DNA from: Alteribacter natronophilus | GTDB taxonomy: Bacteria > Bacillota > Bacilli > Bacillales > Salisediminibacteriaceae | Length of the DNA: 64,000 nt | Direction of reading: 5' to 3' | Assembly: GCF_006007885.1 (NCBI RefSeq) | Contig: NZ_VCRO01000003.1 | Span: forward strand, 62,001-126,000 | In this document: positions 23,783-32,640 of the stretch, in pieces | Layout: every line of letters begins with the position of its first letter | How positions within the stretch are numbered: the stretch's first letter is position 1 | The notes under the pieces: generated by a model | Seen by the model: only the letters and a program-made list of their open reading frames with translations | Told to the model about the DNA's origin: nothing | The model's database searches: none | Made by a program: the position numbers and the translations under genes

Positions 23783-25357
23783 ATGAAACGCTTCACCGGC
23801 TTTTGCACGGGCGTTACCGGTGCGATTTTTCTTGCCGCATGTGCAGGAGGAACAGAAGAGACAACCGTAACCGAAAATATCCAGCAGTCATCCTATGATG
23901 ATATTAATATAATTACCGAAAACGGCAAGGGTGACGCTTACCGCTATTCACTCGTTTATCCTTCCGTCCAGGGTCTCGATGCAGGGGAAAAAGTTGAGGA
24001 CGAGGGCTGCTCCCTGCTGAACGCTTTTATTGAGGAAGCGGAGCAGGCACACGAAGAGGATGATGCTCCGTTTACATTCCAGTCATCCCTTGAAGTCGAT
24101 GCCCCATTTGACAGAGAGTATATATCGTTTTTAACAGAATACGAATACAAAGTGGATGAAGCAGTTCACCGGCAGACGTCAGTAAGTTTTGAAGCGGAAA
24201 CGGGAAATCGGGTTACGCTGTCCGATGTGTTTAATGAGGAAGTGGACTACCTTGGTGAGCTCGCAGACCTTATGGAAACGAAAATGACAGCTATGTTCGG
24301 AGATGCTGTATATGAAGACCACGTAAAGGAACTGACACAGGCTGAACCGGAAAATTACGAATCATTCATGCTCACCGATCACGGGCTGATTTTCGCCTAT
24401 AACCGTGGTGAATGGACCCGGGAATACTTCGGTGCCCCGGTTGTTCTTCTTCCCTACGAGGATCTTGCTTCTGTTCTGGACAGTGATTTTGCAGAAACAG
24501 CCGGAGTGGAGATCCCGGAGGAAATGGGAGAATCGGCGGCTGAGAATGGAAGTTTTCCGGAAGAGCCGCCGGCTGAATTGGAAGAAAACGGACAGGAAGC
24601 GGAAAACGGAAACCGCGAGGAAGATAACGACGGTGAGGAAGGCAACGGGCACGGCAGTGAGAACGGGGAGGATGGAAACGGCAGCGGGGAAAACGGGAAT
24701 GGTGATGCAGCGGAAAACGGTGATGATACCGGCAGCAGCGGAGGCACTTCCACGACCAGTGAAACGCTTGGAATCGGTAACGCTCCTGCCAGTGACGGTG
24801 CTCCCCGGGTAGCTTTGACGTTTGATGACGGGCCCGACCCGGATCTGACTCCAGTGCTCCTGGACCATCTCGATGACTTCGGTGCCAGAGCGACTTTTTA
24901 CGTCATTGGAAGCTATACCCAGTCTTACCCGCATATTGTAGAAGAAACCTTCAGCCGCGGCCACGAAATCGGCAACCATACGTGGTCCCATCCGGATCTG
25001 ACCACACTCGGTGAAGAGGAGATTGAGCACGAACTTACTTCCACAAGTGACGTCATTGAGCAGGTAACGGGCGAAAGACCAGTCACTTTCAGGCCGCCGT
25101 ACGGTGCCATAAGCGGAAGGGTTCACACCATGACAGACAAACCGGAAGTGAGATGGACGGTTGATTCCCGGGACTGGCAGGCCGGGTCCACACAGGAAAT
25201 TGTCGACCGTGTACTGCCTCACGTTCACGACGGAGCTGTGATTCTCCTTCATGACATCCACCCCCGCTCCATCGACGCAGCACGGATCATTCTTGAAGAA
25301 CTGAGCGCTCAGGGGTATGAATTTGTGACAATTTCAGAACTTTACAGCCTGAACTAG
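23783..25357 (+). CDS. Lipoprotein polysaccharide deacetylase, PdaC-like
   Basis: A 524-residue protein with a lipobox signal (LAAC, Cys near residue 20), an N-terminal DUF4163/DUF3298-type region (about 35-235), and a Glu/Asn/Gly-rich linker (about 236-330). A NodB deacetylase domain (340-524) follows, with TFDDGPD, HTWSH metal ligands, RPPYG, and ILLHDIH. This order matches B. subtilis PdaC, which N-deacetylates peptidoglycan. Expected on the outer face of the membrane. The low-complexity acidic linker probably spans the wall. Strong terminator follows. Confidence 0.88.
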   Translation: MKRFTGFCTGVTGAIFLAACAGGTEETTVTENIQQSSYDDINIITENGKGDAYRYSLVYPSVQGLDAGEKVEDEGCSLLNAFIEEAEQAHEEDDAPFTFQSSLEVDAPFDREYISFLTEYEYKVDEAVHRQTSVSFEAETGNRVTLSDVFNEEVDYLGELADLMETKMTAMFGDAVYEDHVKELTQAEPENYESFMLTDHGLIFAYNRGEWTREYFGAPVVLLPYEDLASVLDSDFAETAGVEIPEEMGESAAENGSFPEEPPAELEENGQEAENGNREEDNDGEEGNGHGSENGEDGNGSGENGNGDAAENGDDTGSSGGTSTTSETLGIGNAPASDGAPRVALTFDDGPDPDLTPVLLDHLDDFGARATFYVIGSYTQSYPHIVEETFSRGHEIGNHTWSHPDLTTLGEEEIEHELTSTSDVIEQVTGERPVTFRPPYGAISGRVHTMTDKPEVRWTVDSRDWQAGSTQEIVDRVLPHVHDGAVILLHDIHPRSIDAARIILEELSAQGYEFVTISELYSLN

Positions 25358-25363
25358 TTTAAT

Positions 25364-25395
25364 GGCCTCCTCTGCCATCAGAGGAGGCTTTTTAT
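25364..25395 (+). terminator. Terminator of the deacetylase gene
   Basis: GCCTCCTCTG/CAGAGGAGGC perfect 10-bp stem, 4-nt loop, followed by TTTTTATT. Confidence 0.9.
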
Positions 25396-25451
25396 TAGTC
25401 TGCCGGTTTGCTAAACTTGTATAAAAAGAACAAATATGAAGGAGTTTTATA

Positions 25452-25721
25452 ATGAGTATTTTTGGCAGAATTATGCTCGTTTTCTTTACAGGAATTATGC
25501 TGGCAGCCGGAGGCAGCTTCGTTCTTCTGTTTGCAGCCTATATAACTACAGACTTCTTATTCTACGCTGTTTTCACCAGTGGAACTCTTGCTTTGATCTG
25601 GCTGGTTCTGTCCCTCGCTATCTTTGAGGTGCTCGGCGGAAAAAGACTCGGAATTGCCCTTGGTCTCTGCGGCGCCGCTGCCCTGGCTGTACTGGCCGGT
25701 TTTTCCTTTTCCCAGGCGTGA
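25452..25721 (+). CDS. Three-helix membrane protein
   Basis: An 89-residue, almost entirely hydrophobic protein with helices at about 5-28, 33-55 and 63-85. AAGGAG lies upstream of the ATG. A second small membrane gene follows after 39 bp, so they may be a pair. Family not recognised. Confidence 0.65.
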   Translation: MSIFGRIMLVFFTGIMLAAGGSFVLLFAAYITTDFLFYAVFTSGTLALIWLVLSLAIFEVLGGKRLGIALGLCGAAALAVLAGFSFSQA

Positions 25722-25760
25722 CCAGGAAGCTGTATTTGGTGAAATAAAGGGGGAGCGGAA

Positions 25761-25949
25761 ATGGATCTGATATTCTTGTTATCTATTGGGTTCATCCTTG
25801 TCGGGTTTGCGGCAGTCATTTTGGCAAAAAGCAGGATTGAAAAACAGCAGGGAAGTACCAGCCTTAAAGTCTGGTGGATTGTGGGAACCACAGTATGGGG
25901 AGTCATTAGCATTACACTGATTCCGTGGCTGTTTAACAGAGGTTTGTGA
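25761..25949 (+). CDS. Two-helix membrane protein
   Basis: A 62-residue protein with helices at about 2-22 and 37-57 separated by KSRIEKQQGS. AAAGGGGGAG precedes the ATG. Probably co-transcribed with the 89-residue membrane gene. Family not recognised. Confidence 0.6.
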   Translation: MDLIFLLSIGFILVGFAAVILAKSRIEKQQGSTSLKVWWIVGTTVWGVISITLIPWLFNRGL

Positions 25950-25999
25950 ATAAAGCAGCGGGGAGCAGCCCCCGACCCTGAGCAGTATTTCAGCCGGGT

Positions 26000-26310
26000 C
26001 GTATTATTTCTCCTGTATTTGCACCGGGTTTTAATACGATTCGCACTTTATCGTATTATTTCTCCTTCACTTTCACCGGGTTTTAATACGACTCGCACCA
26101 TATCATATTATTTCCCCTTCACTTTCACCGCGTTTTAATACGACTCGCACTTTATCGTATTATTTCTCCTTCACTTGCACCGCGTTTTAATACGATTCGC
26201 ACTTTATCGTATTATTTCTCCTTCACTTGCACCGCGTTTTAATACGACTCGCATTTTATCGTATTATTTCTCCTTCACTTTCACCGGGTTATGATACAAC
26301 TCACACTCTA
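26000..26310. repeat. Six-unit 52-bp tandem repeat array
   Basis: The motif CGTATTATT recurs at exact 52-bp intervals (26001, 26053, 26105, 26157, 26209, 26261). Each unit contains an 8-bp dyad TAATACGA / TCGTATTA around an 11-nt centre. The rest (TTCTCCTTCACTT, CACCG) is nearly invariant; unit 3 and the last unit carry substitutions. No variable spacers, so not a CRISPR. No coding potential. Confidence 0.9.
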
Positions 26311-26348
26311 AAATCCCTCCAAAAACAGAACGGCAAAGGTTTAAACAG

Positions 26349-26379
26349 AAAGCCGGCCCTCTCCCCGAGTGCCGGCTTT
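26349..26379 (-). terminator. Terminator of the O-methyltransferase gene
   Basis: AAAGCCGGC/GCCGGCTTT stem with a 12-nt loop, 10 bp after the gene; TTTC follows on the minus strand. Confidence 0.65.
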
Positions 26380-26389
26380 CAAGCATGGT

Positions 26390-27022
26390 TTATTTCTTTA
26401 CACGGCTTACGAGCAGACCGTCCCCGATCGGAATCAGGAGGGATTCAAGCCGCTCATCGCTGGAAACAAACTCATTGTAGCGCCTGAGATGCTCCGTGTC
26501 TTCCTCACTGTTATTCGCGTCTGCCACCCTGCCGCCCCACAGGACGTTGTCCGCAGCAATAATCGCTCCCGGTTCGGCACAAAGCAGCGCAGCCTCCAGG
26601 TAGGGAATGTAATTCCCTTTGTCTGCATCGATAAAGAAGAAATCGTACGTTTCCCCTTCAGAAACAAGATCGGAGAATGTTTCAATCGCGTCTCCTGTGC
26701 GATACGTTACTTTATCTTCAAGCCCTGCCCGGGCCACATTTTCCGCTGCCACCCTCGCGTGCTTTGGTTCCAGTTCAAGGGACGTGAGCTTCCCGTCCTC
26801 AGGCAGTCCCCTTGCGAGCCAGATACTGCTGTAGCCGCCAAGAGCGCCGACTTCAAGCACGCTTTTAGCTTCGGTAAGTTTAACAAGGAGGGAGAGAAGC
26901 TTTCCTGTCTCAGCCGGAACGCTGATTTCAGGCATGTCATTCTGCTTAAGTGTTTCGTGTATGCGGGAAAGACTTTCATCTTCCTGGGCGAAAAGATTGC
27001 GTATATAGTGGTTCGTAGTCAC
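26390..27022 (-). CDS. SAM-dependent O-methyltransferase, family 3 (TrmR / CCoAOMT-like)
   Basis: A 210-residue protein with VLEVGALGGYSSIWLAR for SAM binding, FFFIDADKGNY and AADNVLWGGRV, the metal-dependent O-methyltransferase signature shared by caffeoyl-CoA methyltransferases and the tRNA methylase TrmR. GTG start at 27022 follows AGAGGTGG. The frame stays open upstream into an R2 repeat and gives a spurious 304-codon reading. Substrate unassigned; tRNA wobble uridine is possible. Confidence 0.85.
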   Translation of the reverse strand: MTTNHYIRNLFAQEDESLSRIHETLKQNDMPEISVPAETGKLLSLLVKLTEAKSVLEVGALGGYSSIWLARGLPEDGKLTSLELEPKHARVAAENVARAGLEDKVTYRTGDAIETFSDLVSEGETYDFFFIDADKGNYIPYLEAALLCAEPGAIIAADNVLWGGRVADANNSEEDTEHLRRYNEFVSSDERLESLLIPIGDGLLVSRVKK

Positions 27023-27151
27023 GCCGCCACCTCTTTCTGTCAGCTTTATCTTATCAGTGTATAGCCCCCGATAAGGGAAAATCAAGCGTTTCGCCTGCCG
27101 GGAAAAAAGCCTCGGCTTTACGTTTTCCATTGTTTGAAAAAGGTTCTTTTT

Positions 27152-27428
27152 AGAAAGCTGTTTTCGGATAGATTGTTGTTTTATTGCGCTGCAGGCGGAT
27201 GCTTTCCGCGGGCATCGCTTCAGCCGACAGAGTAGTTTTCGTGCTTCTTCCTCTGCCCGAAAGCTCCGAAGCGTCTGTGTCGAAGCAGCTCGAAGTGAAC
27301 TCACGATGTAAACGCTCGTCCCTGCGGGGTCTTCACCTGATGCTTTTCCCTTTTCCCGCTGGAGTCACCGCCTTTCGCTCCATTAATAATGTGACCAATA
27401 GCAACAATATACACGAACACAGCCTTTT
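27152..27428 (+). repeat. Dispersed intergenic repeat, family R2, copy 2
   Basis: About 277 bp, GAAAGCTGTTTTCGG at one end and CGAACACAGCCTTTT at the other. Highly similar to the inverted copy at 21446-21715. Confidence 0.85.
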
Positions 27429-27429
27429 A

Positions 27430-27603
27430 GAATGATGGCTGCTTTATTCCGCTGCAGGCGGGCCCTTTCCGCGGGCATCACTTCAGCCTCCTCGGGAAGA
27501 CCGCCTCCAGGGTCTTCAGTTAATGCTGGTCCCGCAGGAGTCGCCGCCCTGCGCTCCAAAATAATATTACAAAAGCAGTAATCAATCCGAATACAGCTTT
27601 CAA
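27430..27603 (+). repeat. Dispersed intergenic repeat, family R2, copy 3 (shorter)
   Basis: Starts immediately after copy 2: GCTGCTTTATTCCGCTGCAG at the left, AATCCGAATACAGCTTT at the right. Internal section is about 100 bp shorter than copy 2. Confidence 0.75.
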
Positions 27604-27644
27604 AAAAGCCCCGGATCCCGTCTCCTGACGGTCTCCGAAGCTCC
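27602..27644 (-). terminator. Probable terminator of fabF
   Basis: An imperfect stem built from CGG-N3-CCGTC and GACGG-N3-CCG with AGGA loop, flanked by AGC/GCT and followed by TTTTTTG on the minus strand, 10 bp after the fabF stop. Confidence 0.6.
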
Positions 27645-27653
27645 ATTCATCAC

Positions 27654-28895
27654 TTACTTCACGAACTTCTTAAATACCAGCGTGGCATTATGCCCGCCGA
27701 AACCGAGCGAGTTACTGAGAACCGTATCGACTTCCTGTCGGCGCGCTTCGTTTGGCACGTAGTCGAGGTCACATTCCTCATCCGGGGTCTCCAGGTTCAT
27801 CGTCGGCGGAATGATGCCTTCCTCGATGGCCTTCACCGAGAAAATTGCCTCAATCGCACCGGCTGCACCAAGGAGGTGACCGGTCATGGATTTCGTGGAG
27901 CTGATTGCAAGTTTTCGTGCATGATCACCAAAGACCGTTTTAGCGGCAATGGTTTCATACTTATCGTTGTACTCCGTACTCGTACCGTGGGCATTCATGT
28001 ACGTAATCTCCTCAGGTGCAAGCCCTGCATCCTTAAGAGCCTGACGCATGGCACGTACGCCGCCTTCCCCTTCCGGAGCCGGTGCCGTCAGGTGATAAGC
28101 ATCTCCTGTCGCACCGTAGCCAACGATTTCACCGTAAATACGGGCGCCGCGCTTCTCGGCATTTTCAAGGGATTCAAGCACGAGAATACCCGAGCCTTCC
28201 CCCATTACGAAGCCGTCACGATTTTTATCGAACGGACGGGAGGCTGTTTTAGGATCCTCGTTACGGCTCATGGCCTGTGCGCTCGTGAATCCGGCAAAGG
28301 ACATTTCCGTAAGCGGTGCCTCCGCGCCTCCTGTAATCATGATGTCCGCATCGCCGCGCTCAATCACTTTAAACGCATCGCCGATGGAGTTGGCACCGGA
28401 TGCACACGCTGTTACCGAACAGCTATTGATCCCCTTTGCCCCAAGCTGAATGGATACCTGGCCACTCGCCATATCAGGAATAAGCATCGGGACAAAAAAC
28501 GGACTCACACGGCGGTGTCCGCGCTTTTCGTAGAGACGGAACTGCTTCTCGTAAGTTTCCATGCCGCCGATTCCGGATCCAATCCATACACCTGTACGTT
28601 CGGCATTGGAATCATCGATTGTCAGGTCTGCATCCTTTACCGCCATATGAGCTGCGGCAACAGCAAACTGGGTAAAGCGGTCCATTTTCCTTGCATCACG
28701 CTTGTCCATATAGTTGGCAGGGTCGAAGTCTTTCGCTTCGCCCGCCACCTTTGTAGGAAATTCCGCCTCAGGGTACCGGTCAAAAATATCGATCCCCGAT
28801 TCGCCGTTAATCAGTTTTGTCCACGTCTGTGCAAGATCACTTGCTAAAGGTGTAACCGCACCCATGCCGGTTATCACTACTCTATTTTTCTTCAT
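27654..28895 (-). CDS. fabF: 3-oxoacyl-[ACP] synthase II
   Basis: A 413-residue condensing enzyme elongating acyl-ACP with malonyl-ACP. Active-site Cys is in [16 protein letters not shown] (about residue 163), with the His residues in [11 protein letters not shown] and [10 protein letters not shown]. Length and motifs match Bacillus FabF. AAAGGAG precedes the ATG. It follows fabH by 27 bp, forming a fabH-fabF operon as in B. subtilis, where FapR controls it. Confidence 0.97.
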   Translation of the reverse strand: MKKNRVVITGMGAVTPLASDLAQTWTKLINGESGIDIFDRYPEAEFPTKVAGEAKDFDPANYMDKRDARKMDRFTQFAVAAAHMAVKDADLTIDDSNAERTGVWIGSGIGGMETYEKQFRLYEKRGHRRVSPFFVPMLIPDMASGQVSIQLGAKGINSCSVTACASGANSIGDAFKVIERGDADIMITGGAEAPLTEMSFAGFTSAQAMSRNEDPKTASRPFDKNRDGFVMGEGSGILVLESLENAEKRGARIYGEIVGYGATGDAYHLTAPAPEGEGGVRAMRQALKDAGLAPEEITYMNAHGTSTEYNDKYETIAAKTVFGDHARKLAISSTKSMTGHLLGAAGAIEAIFSVKAIEEGIIPPTMNLETPDEECDLDYVPNEARRQEVDTVLSNSLGFGGHNATLVFKKFVK

Positions 28896-28922
28896 TAATG
28901 TCGGCTCCTTTCTCTCCGTATC

Positions 28923-29855
28923 CTATTTTCCCCAGCGGATTGCAACAGAACCCCATACGAGGCCTGCACCGAATCCGACTAATACGACAATATCATCATC
29001 TTTTATTTTACCATTTTCAAGCTCATGCATTAAAGAGAGCGGAATGGAGGCCGAGGACGTATTTCCGTAACGGTCCACCGTCTTACTCATCTTCTCTTTC
29101 GGCAGGTCAAGCCGCTGCCTTGCACTCTCCATAATTCTGATGTTCGCCTGGTGCGGTACAAGGAAATCACAGTCGTCTTTTGTGAGGCCGGCTTTTTCAA
29201 GAGCGTTGATGGACGACTCACCCATCTGTCTCACAGCAAACTTAAACACTTCCCGCCCGTTCATCAGGAGGTGCTTCTCCTGACGGATGTGAGACCAGCC
29301 GCTACCGTCCGCTCCGAGCTCAAAGGACAGGATTCCTCTGTCTCCTGAAACAGGAGCAACGACAGCTGCTCCGGAACCGTCACCGAATAGAACAGCGGTA
29401 TTCCGGTCATCCCAGTCTGTAATTTTGGACAGCTTTTCCGTACCTATCACGAGGATTTTCTCGTAAGCCCCGTTTTCCACAAACTGCTTCGCTGTGGCAA
29501 GTCCGTACATAAAGCCGGCACATGCCGCCCCAATATCCATGGCAGCTGCTTTCTTTGCACCCAGGCGGTCCTGAACCATGGCAGACACCGATGGAAAACG
29601 GTACTCTCCCGTTACAGTAGCGGCAATGATCAGGTCAATCTCCTCAGCTGCAACTCCGGACTTCTCCAGTGCATCGAGTGCAGCAAAGTAAGTCATATCC
29701 GTTGTGTCCACATCATCGGATGCGATTCTTCTTTCTTTTATCCCCGTACGGGTCTGAATCCATTCATCAGTCGTGTCAATTTTCTGTTCAAGTTCTTTGT
29801 TGGTCACCACATGATCAGGTACATAGGTGCCAATTCCCCAGATCCCAGCTCTCAT
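28923..29855 (-). CDS. fabH: 3-oxoacyl-[ACP] synthase III
   Basis: A 310-residue enzyme starting fatty-acid synthesis by condensing acyl-CoA with malonyl-ACP. Catalytic Cys is in [13 protein letters not shown] (near 112), His in PHQANIRIM and Asn in [15 protein letters not shown] at 29855 has GGGAGG upstream; the frame is open 13 codons further but without a ribosome-binding site. A FapR-like box overlaps the promoter. Confidence 0.97.
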   Translation of the reverse strand: MRAGIWGIGTYVPDHVVTNKELEQKIDTTDEWIQTRTGIKERRIASDDVDTTDMTYFAALDALEKSGVAAEEIDLIIAATVTGEYRFPSVSAMVQDRLGAKKAAAMDIGAACAGFMYGLATAKQFVENGAYEKILVIGTEKLSKITDWDDRNTAVLFGDGSGAAVVAPVSGDRGILSFELGADGSGWSHIRQEKHLLMNGREVFKFAVRQMGESSINALEKAGLTKDDCDFLVPHQANIRIMESARQRLDLPKEKMSKTVDRYGNTSSASIPLSLMHELENGKIKDDDIVVLVGFGAGLVWGSVAIRWGK

Positions 29856-29945
29856 GTAAGATCCTCCCTCTGGCCGGTAACCGCCCGCACTCACGTCCGG
29901 TTTCCGATCAAAATTTCTTCTGTAAACAGAATTTTATAGTTAATA

Positions 29946-29974
29946 TTATGACCTAGTCCTAATCGAAATGCAAT
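29946..29974 (-). promoter_or_regulatory. fabH promoter with FapR-like operator
   Basis: Minus-strand TTGCAT (29974-29969), 17 bp, CATAAT (29951-29946). The spacer and -10 are covered by the inverted repeat ATTATGACCTAGTCCTAAT (29946-29964). This closely resembles the TTAGTACC-type 17-bp operator of FapR, the malonyl-CoA-responsive repressor of Bacillus lipid synthesis. Confidence 0.7.
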
Positions 29975-30071
29975 GCTTTTCCTTTTTAAGGACAGTCCCC
30001 CATACACCGCACGATCTTTCTGCATAAGGTAAATATAGACAAAATACGGTGAAAAAGGAGGCCTGACGCTG

Positions 30072-30464
30072 ATGGCTGACCGCGACAACGAAAACTCTCC
30101 GTTCGGCTTTTTTGACCAGATCATGTTCGGAAGTCCACCGGCCGCCGCGAAACGGGAGCAGGAGAAAGAGACCGGTCCCCGGGGAAACTGGCTGTTCGGA
30201 GGATGGGGAAATCCGCACGAGGAGGAACCTTCCGATCATAATCCGGAACAGGAAGAAGAAACGGAGGAAGACCCCCTTGCCGATCTCGACGAACCGACAC
30301 CGGAAGAACTTGAGCAGATGGAACGGACGATGGAGCAGATAACCGCTGTGATTGCGTTTGCCCAGTCTGTTAAACCCTACATCAGGCATCTCACCCCTGT
30401 CTGGGATGCCCTGAAAAGCTATGGCAGCAGCCCGGACCCCGGTGAAAAAAAGAACAGCAGGTAA
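30072..30464 (+). CDS. Acidic protein of unknown function
   Basis: A 130-residue, very acidic protein with a Glu/Asp/Pro-rich middle (about 45-85) and a helical C-terminal part (ELEQMERTMEQITAVIAFAQ and following). AAAGGAGG lies upstream of the ATG, and a perfect-palindrome terminator follows. It is divergent from fabH and might share the FapR-box region. Family not recognised. Confidence 0.7.
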   Translation: MADRDNENSPFGFFDQIMFGSPPAAAKREQEKETGPRGNWLFGGWGNPHEEEPSDHNPEQEEETEEDPLADLDEPTPEELEQMERTMEQITAVIAFAQSVKPYIRHLTPVWDALKSYGSSPDPGEKKNSR

Positions 30465-30502
30465 CCCGTCACTTTTGACTCATCCATCCCTTATCCCAGA
30501 AT

Positions 30503-30539
30503 AAAAGCTGATTCCGGTCCGGACCGGAATCAGCTTTTT
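30503..30539. terminator. Bidirectional terminator
   Basis: AAAAGCTGATTCCGGTCC and its exact complement, with no unpaired loop bases, flanked by A-run and T-run. It separates the convergent acidic-protein and N-hydroxylase genes. Confidence 0.9.
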
Positions 30540-30546
30540 CTCATCT

Positions 30547-31845
30547 TCAGAGCTTTCTTGCGTCAAAATTCTGAAATACATTCTTGTCGTAGATCGGGAA
30601 CTTCTCACGTCCGAGCAGATGGTTAATAATAATTTTGTTCCGGTGTACCGCAAGGCCCAGGTTGGTCGAACCGATCCCGTGTGAGTGGGATATTCCGCTC
30701 TGCACATAAATCTCGTTCGGCACCTTCACTTTCAGCCGGTAATCGGGCTCCACTTCATATCGGCCTTTCTCATCCCAGGAGATGTGCTCTTCGATATCCT
30801 TAATGAATCCCGGTACATGAGGATGATAACCGGTACCTACGATTACCACGTCACTTTCCCGGGTAAACTCGTAGTCCTGCTCCCACTGGCGGCACTGAAT
30901 TTCATAGGTGTCCCCTTTTTCGCGGATCCCGTTCACTTCCGTCAGCACCTGAAGATCCACATTAATCTCCTCGTTGGAAACGGAGTTCTCATAGAGAAGG
31001 TTATAGATGTCTGTTATTGTGTGGGAACTGATTCCTTTATAAAGAAGGTCCTGTGTTTTAAAAATCCGGTCTTTTTTATCCTGCGCAAACTGATAGAAAT
31101 AGTTTACATAGTCCGGGGAAAACTGCTCGACAGTGAGCTTTGATTCCTCCATGGAAAAAAAGCTTTCGGAACGGGTAATCCACGTGAGTTTGTAGTTATG
31201 CTCCATCCGTTCCTTTAACAGCTCACGAAACGCCTCTGCCGCACTCTGACCTGAACCGACGACAGTGACAGAACGGGCGTCACGACAGCGGTCCTGGTAG
31301 TCCAGAAACTGGGAGGTATGAAAAACCCGGTCCGATGCCAGTTCCCTGAACGCTTCCGGAAGTACCGGCGCACTCCCCGTACCGAGCACCAGATTTCTGC
31401 AGTGGAACGTTTCCTGCTCATTCGTATGGATATCCTGAACCGTAACCGTGTACTGTTCTTCCGTTTCGAGGTAATCCAGCTCCACGACTTTTTTGCCGAA
31501 ACAGCAGTTATTCAGTTCGCTTTCCACCCACTTGCAGTAATCGTTGTATTCCCTGCGCGGGATATCAAGGCGCTGAAGAAAATAAAACGGATAAAGCCGG
31601 TTTTTCTCTGCCAGGTAATTCAGAAAACTGTAGCGGTTCGTCGGATCCGCAAGAGTAACAAGGTCCGCCATAAACGGGACCTGGAGACGGGTACCCACTA
31701 TAAGCATCCCGGGGTGCCAGTCAAACTCCGGCTTCTGGTCAAAAAACACAGAATCTATTTCAGGCGTATCCTCAAGAAGAGCAGCAAGGCTCAGGTTAAA
31801 CGGGCCGATTCCAACGCCCACAAGATCGTACACATGATGATCCAA
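30547..31845 (-). CDS. L-lysine N6- / L-ornithine N5-monooxygenase (siderophore type)
   Basis: About 432 residues of the SidA/IucD/PvdA family, flavin N-hydroxylases that make the hydroxamate precursor of siderophores. GVGIGPFNLSLAALL is the FAD site, DWHPGMLIVGTRLQ is the family signature, VVGSGQSAAEAF binds NADPH, and VVIVGTGYHPH is the ATG-type motif. A longer frame opens at 31911, but AAGGAGG lies inside it 8 nt before TTG 31845, so TTG is the probable start. No siderophore synthetase or transporter gene is nearby. Confidence 0.88.
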   Translation of the reverse strand: MDHHVYDLVGVGIGPFNLSLAALLEDTPEIDSVFFDQKPEFDWHPGMLIVGTRLQVPFMADLVTLADPTNRYSFLNYLAEKNRLYPFYFLQRLDIPRREYNDYCKWVESELNNCCFGKKVVELDYLETEEQYTVTVQDIHTNEQETFHCRNLVLGTGSAPVLPEAFRELASDRVFHTSQFLDYQDRCRDARSVTVVGSGQSAAEAFRELLKERMEHNYKLTWITRSESFFSMEESKLTVEQFSPDYVNYFYQFAQDKKDRIFKTQDLLYKGISSHTITDIYNLLYENSVSNEEINVDLQVLTEVNGIREKGDTYEIQCRQWEQDYEFTRESDVVIVGTGYHPHVPGFIKDIEEHISWDEKGRYEVEPDYRLKVKVPNEIYVQSGISHSHGIGSTNLGLAVHRNKIIINHLLGREKFPIYDKNVFQNFDARKL

Positions 31846-31926
31846 AGCAGTTCCTCCTTCATGGTTTTCTGTTGCAATTCCTTCGTGCTGAGTGTATCTA
31901 TGTAAGAGCATGTAGAAGGAAAAACA

Positions 31927-31951
31927 GATAAAAATCCGCTCATCGGCGGAT
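31927..31951 (-). terminator. Terminator-like hairpin upstream of the N-hydroxylase gene
   Basis: ATCCGC/GCGGAT with a 6-nt loop followed by TTTTTAT on the minus strand, about 80 nt before the TTG start. No minus-strand gene ends here, so it may be a leader attenuator; no sensing element recognised. 31990-32130 holds nothing else visible. Confidence 0.4.
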
Positions 31952-32131
31952 GTATGAATAAACTAATTCTATCAATCCTCGGGAAGGAGGGCAAATAACC
32001 GTCTGCAAAATGGCCCGGTGATCCGGCAGCAGAGGTTTATTCAGTCCGGCATCCGGGCTCCCCGAATAATGGTTCGCAGGCTTATTCTATGCTTGGTCGC
32101 CCTTCCCCCTCAGCCGATTTCCGATCCACAC

Positions 32132-32153
32132 AAAAACCCTGCACAACGCAGGG
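32132..32153 (-). terminator. Terminator of the coat-like gene
   Basis: CCCTGC/GCAGGG perfect stem with a 5-nt loop followed by TTTTTG on the minus strand. Confidence 0.75.
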
Positions 32154-32175
32154 CATTTTGTATAAAGCTGAGTAT

Positions 32176-32586
32176 CTAGAGTGTGGAGCTGTAGTATGGC
32201 GTGTTTCCGAACCCGTGAGTACCTGTTCCATAGCCTGCAAACTGCTGTCCGCCGAAGTGACCGGGACTCTGTCCGAACTGCGGACCGAACTGTGGACCAA
32301 AGCCGGGACCGAACTGCGGGCCGAAACCCGGGCCGTACTGTGGACCGAAACCAGGGCCGTACTGTGGTCCGAACGAAGGACCAAACTGCGGACCAAAGCC
32401 GGGGCCAAACTGGGGACCGTACAGCGGGCGGGGACCAAGGGCGCCAACCAGAAGCCCTCCTACAGCCAGCCCTCCCAGGAAAGGCAGTACCGGAAAATAC
32501 CGATCCGGATACGGCCCCGGACCAGGACCGGGTTTGCCGCCGCGCATTCCTCCGTAATAATAAGCTGGATGATGTACCATTGTCAT
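32176..32586 (-). CDS. Gly/Pro/Phe-rich repetitive protein, spore-coat-like
   Basis: A 136-residue protein. After an N-terminal MTMVHHPAYYYGGMRGG and a short hydrophobic stretch (about 33-50), residues 55-105 are tandem GPQFGPGF-type units, followed by a Gly/His/Tyr-rich tail. Such low-complexity Gly-Pro aromatic proteins are typical of Bacillus spore coats or exosporia. GAAGGAGG precedes the ATG and a sigma-K-like -10 lies upstream. Coat assignment is inference. Confidence 0.65.
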   Translation of the reverse strand: MTMVHHPAYYYGGMRGGKPGPGPGPYPDRYFPVLPFLGGLAVGGLLVGALGPRPLYGPQFGPGFGPQFGPSFGPQYGPGFGPQYGPGFGPQFGPGFGPQFGPQFGQSPGHFGGQQFAGYGTGTHGFGNTPYYSSTL

Positions 32587-32640
32587 CGTTTATTGTCCTC
32601 CTTCAGTATTGCTCACATGGGGAATAAGCCTGTTCCCTGC

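Noticed and set aside
24362-25261. 299-codon minus-strand frame
   Set aside because: Antisense to the deacetylase NodB domain.
26000-26310. CRISPR-like array
   Set aside because: The units are contiguous 52-bp repeats with no unique spacers and no cas genes in the window.
27020-27304. N-terminal extension of the O-methyltransferase (94 more codons)
   Set aside because: The extension runs through the R2 repeat and the same reading recurs in other R2 copies; a GTG with AGAGGTGG at 27022 gives the normal family length.
27690-28847. 385-codon plus-strand frame
   Set aside because: Antisense to fabF, no ribosome-binding site and no protein-like pattern.
31955-31985. Fur box upstream of the N-hydroxylase
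   Set aside because: TGATAGAATTAGTTTA matches only about 9 of 15 positions of the Bacillus Fur consensus.
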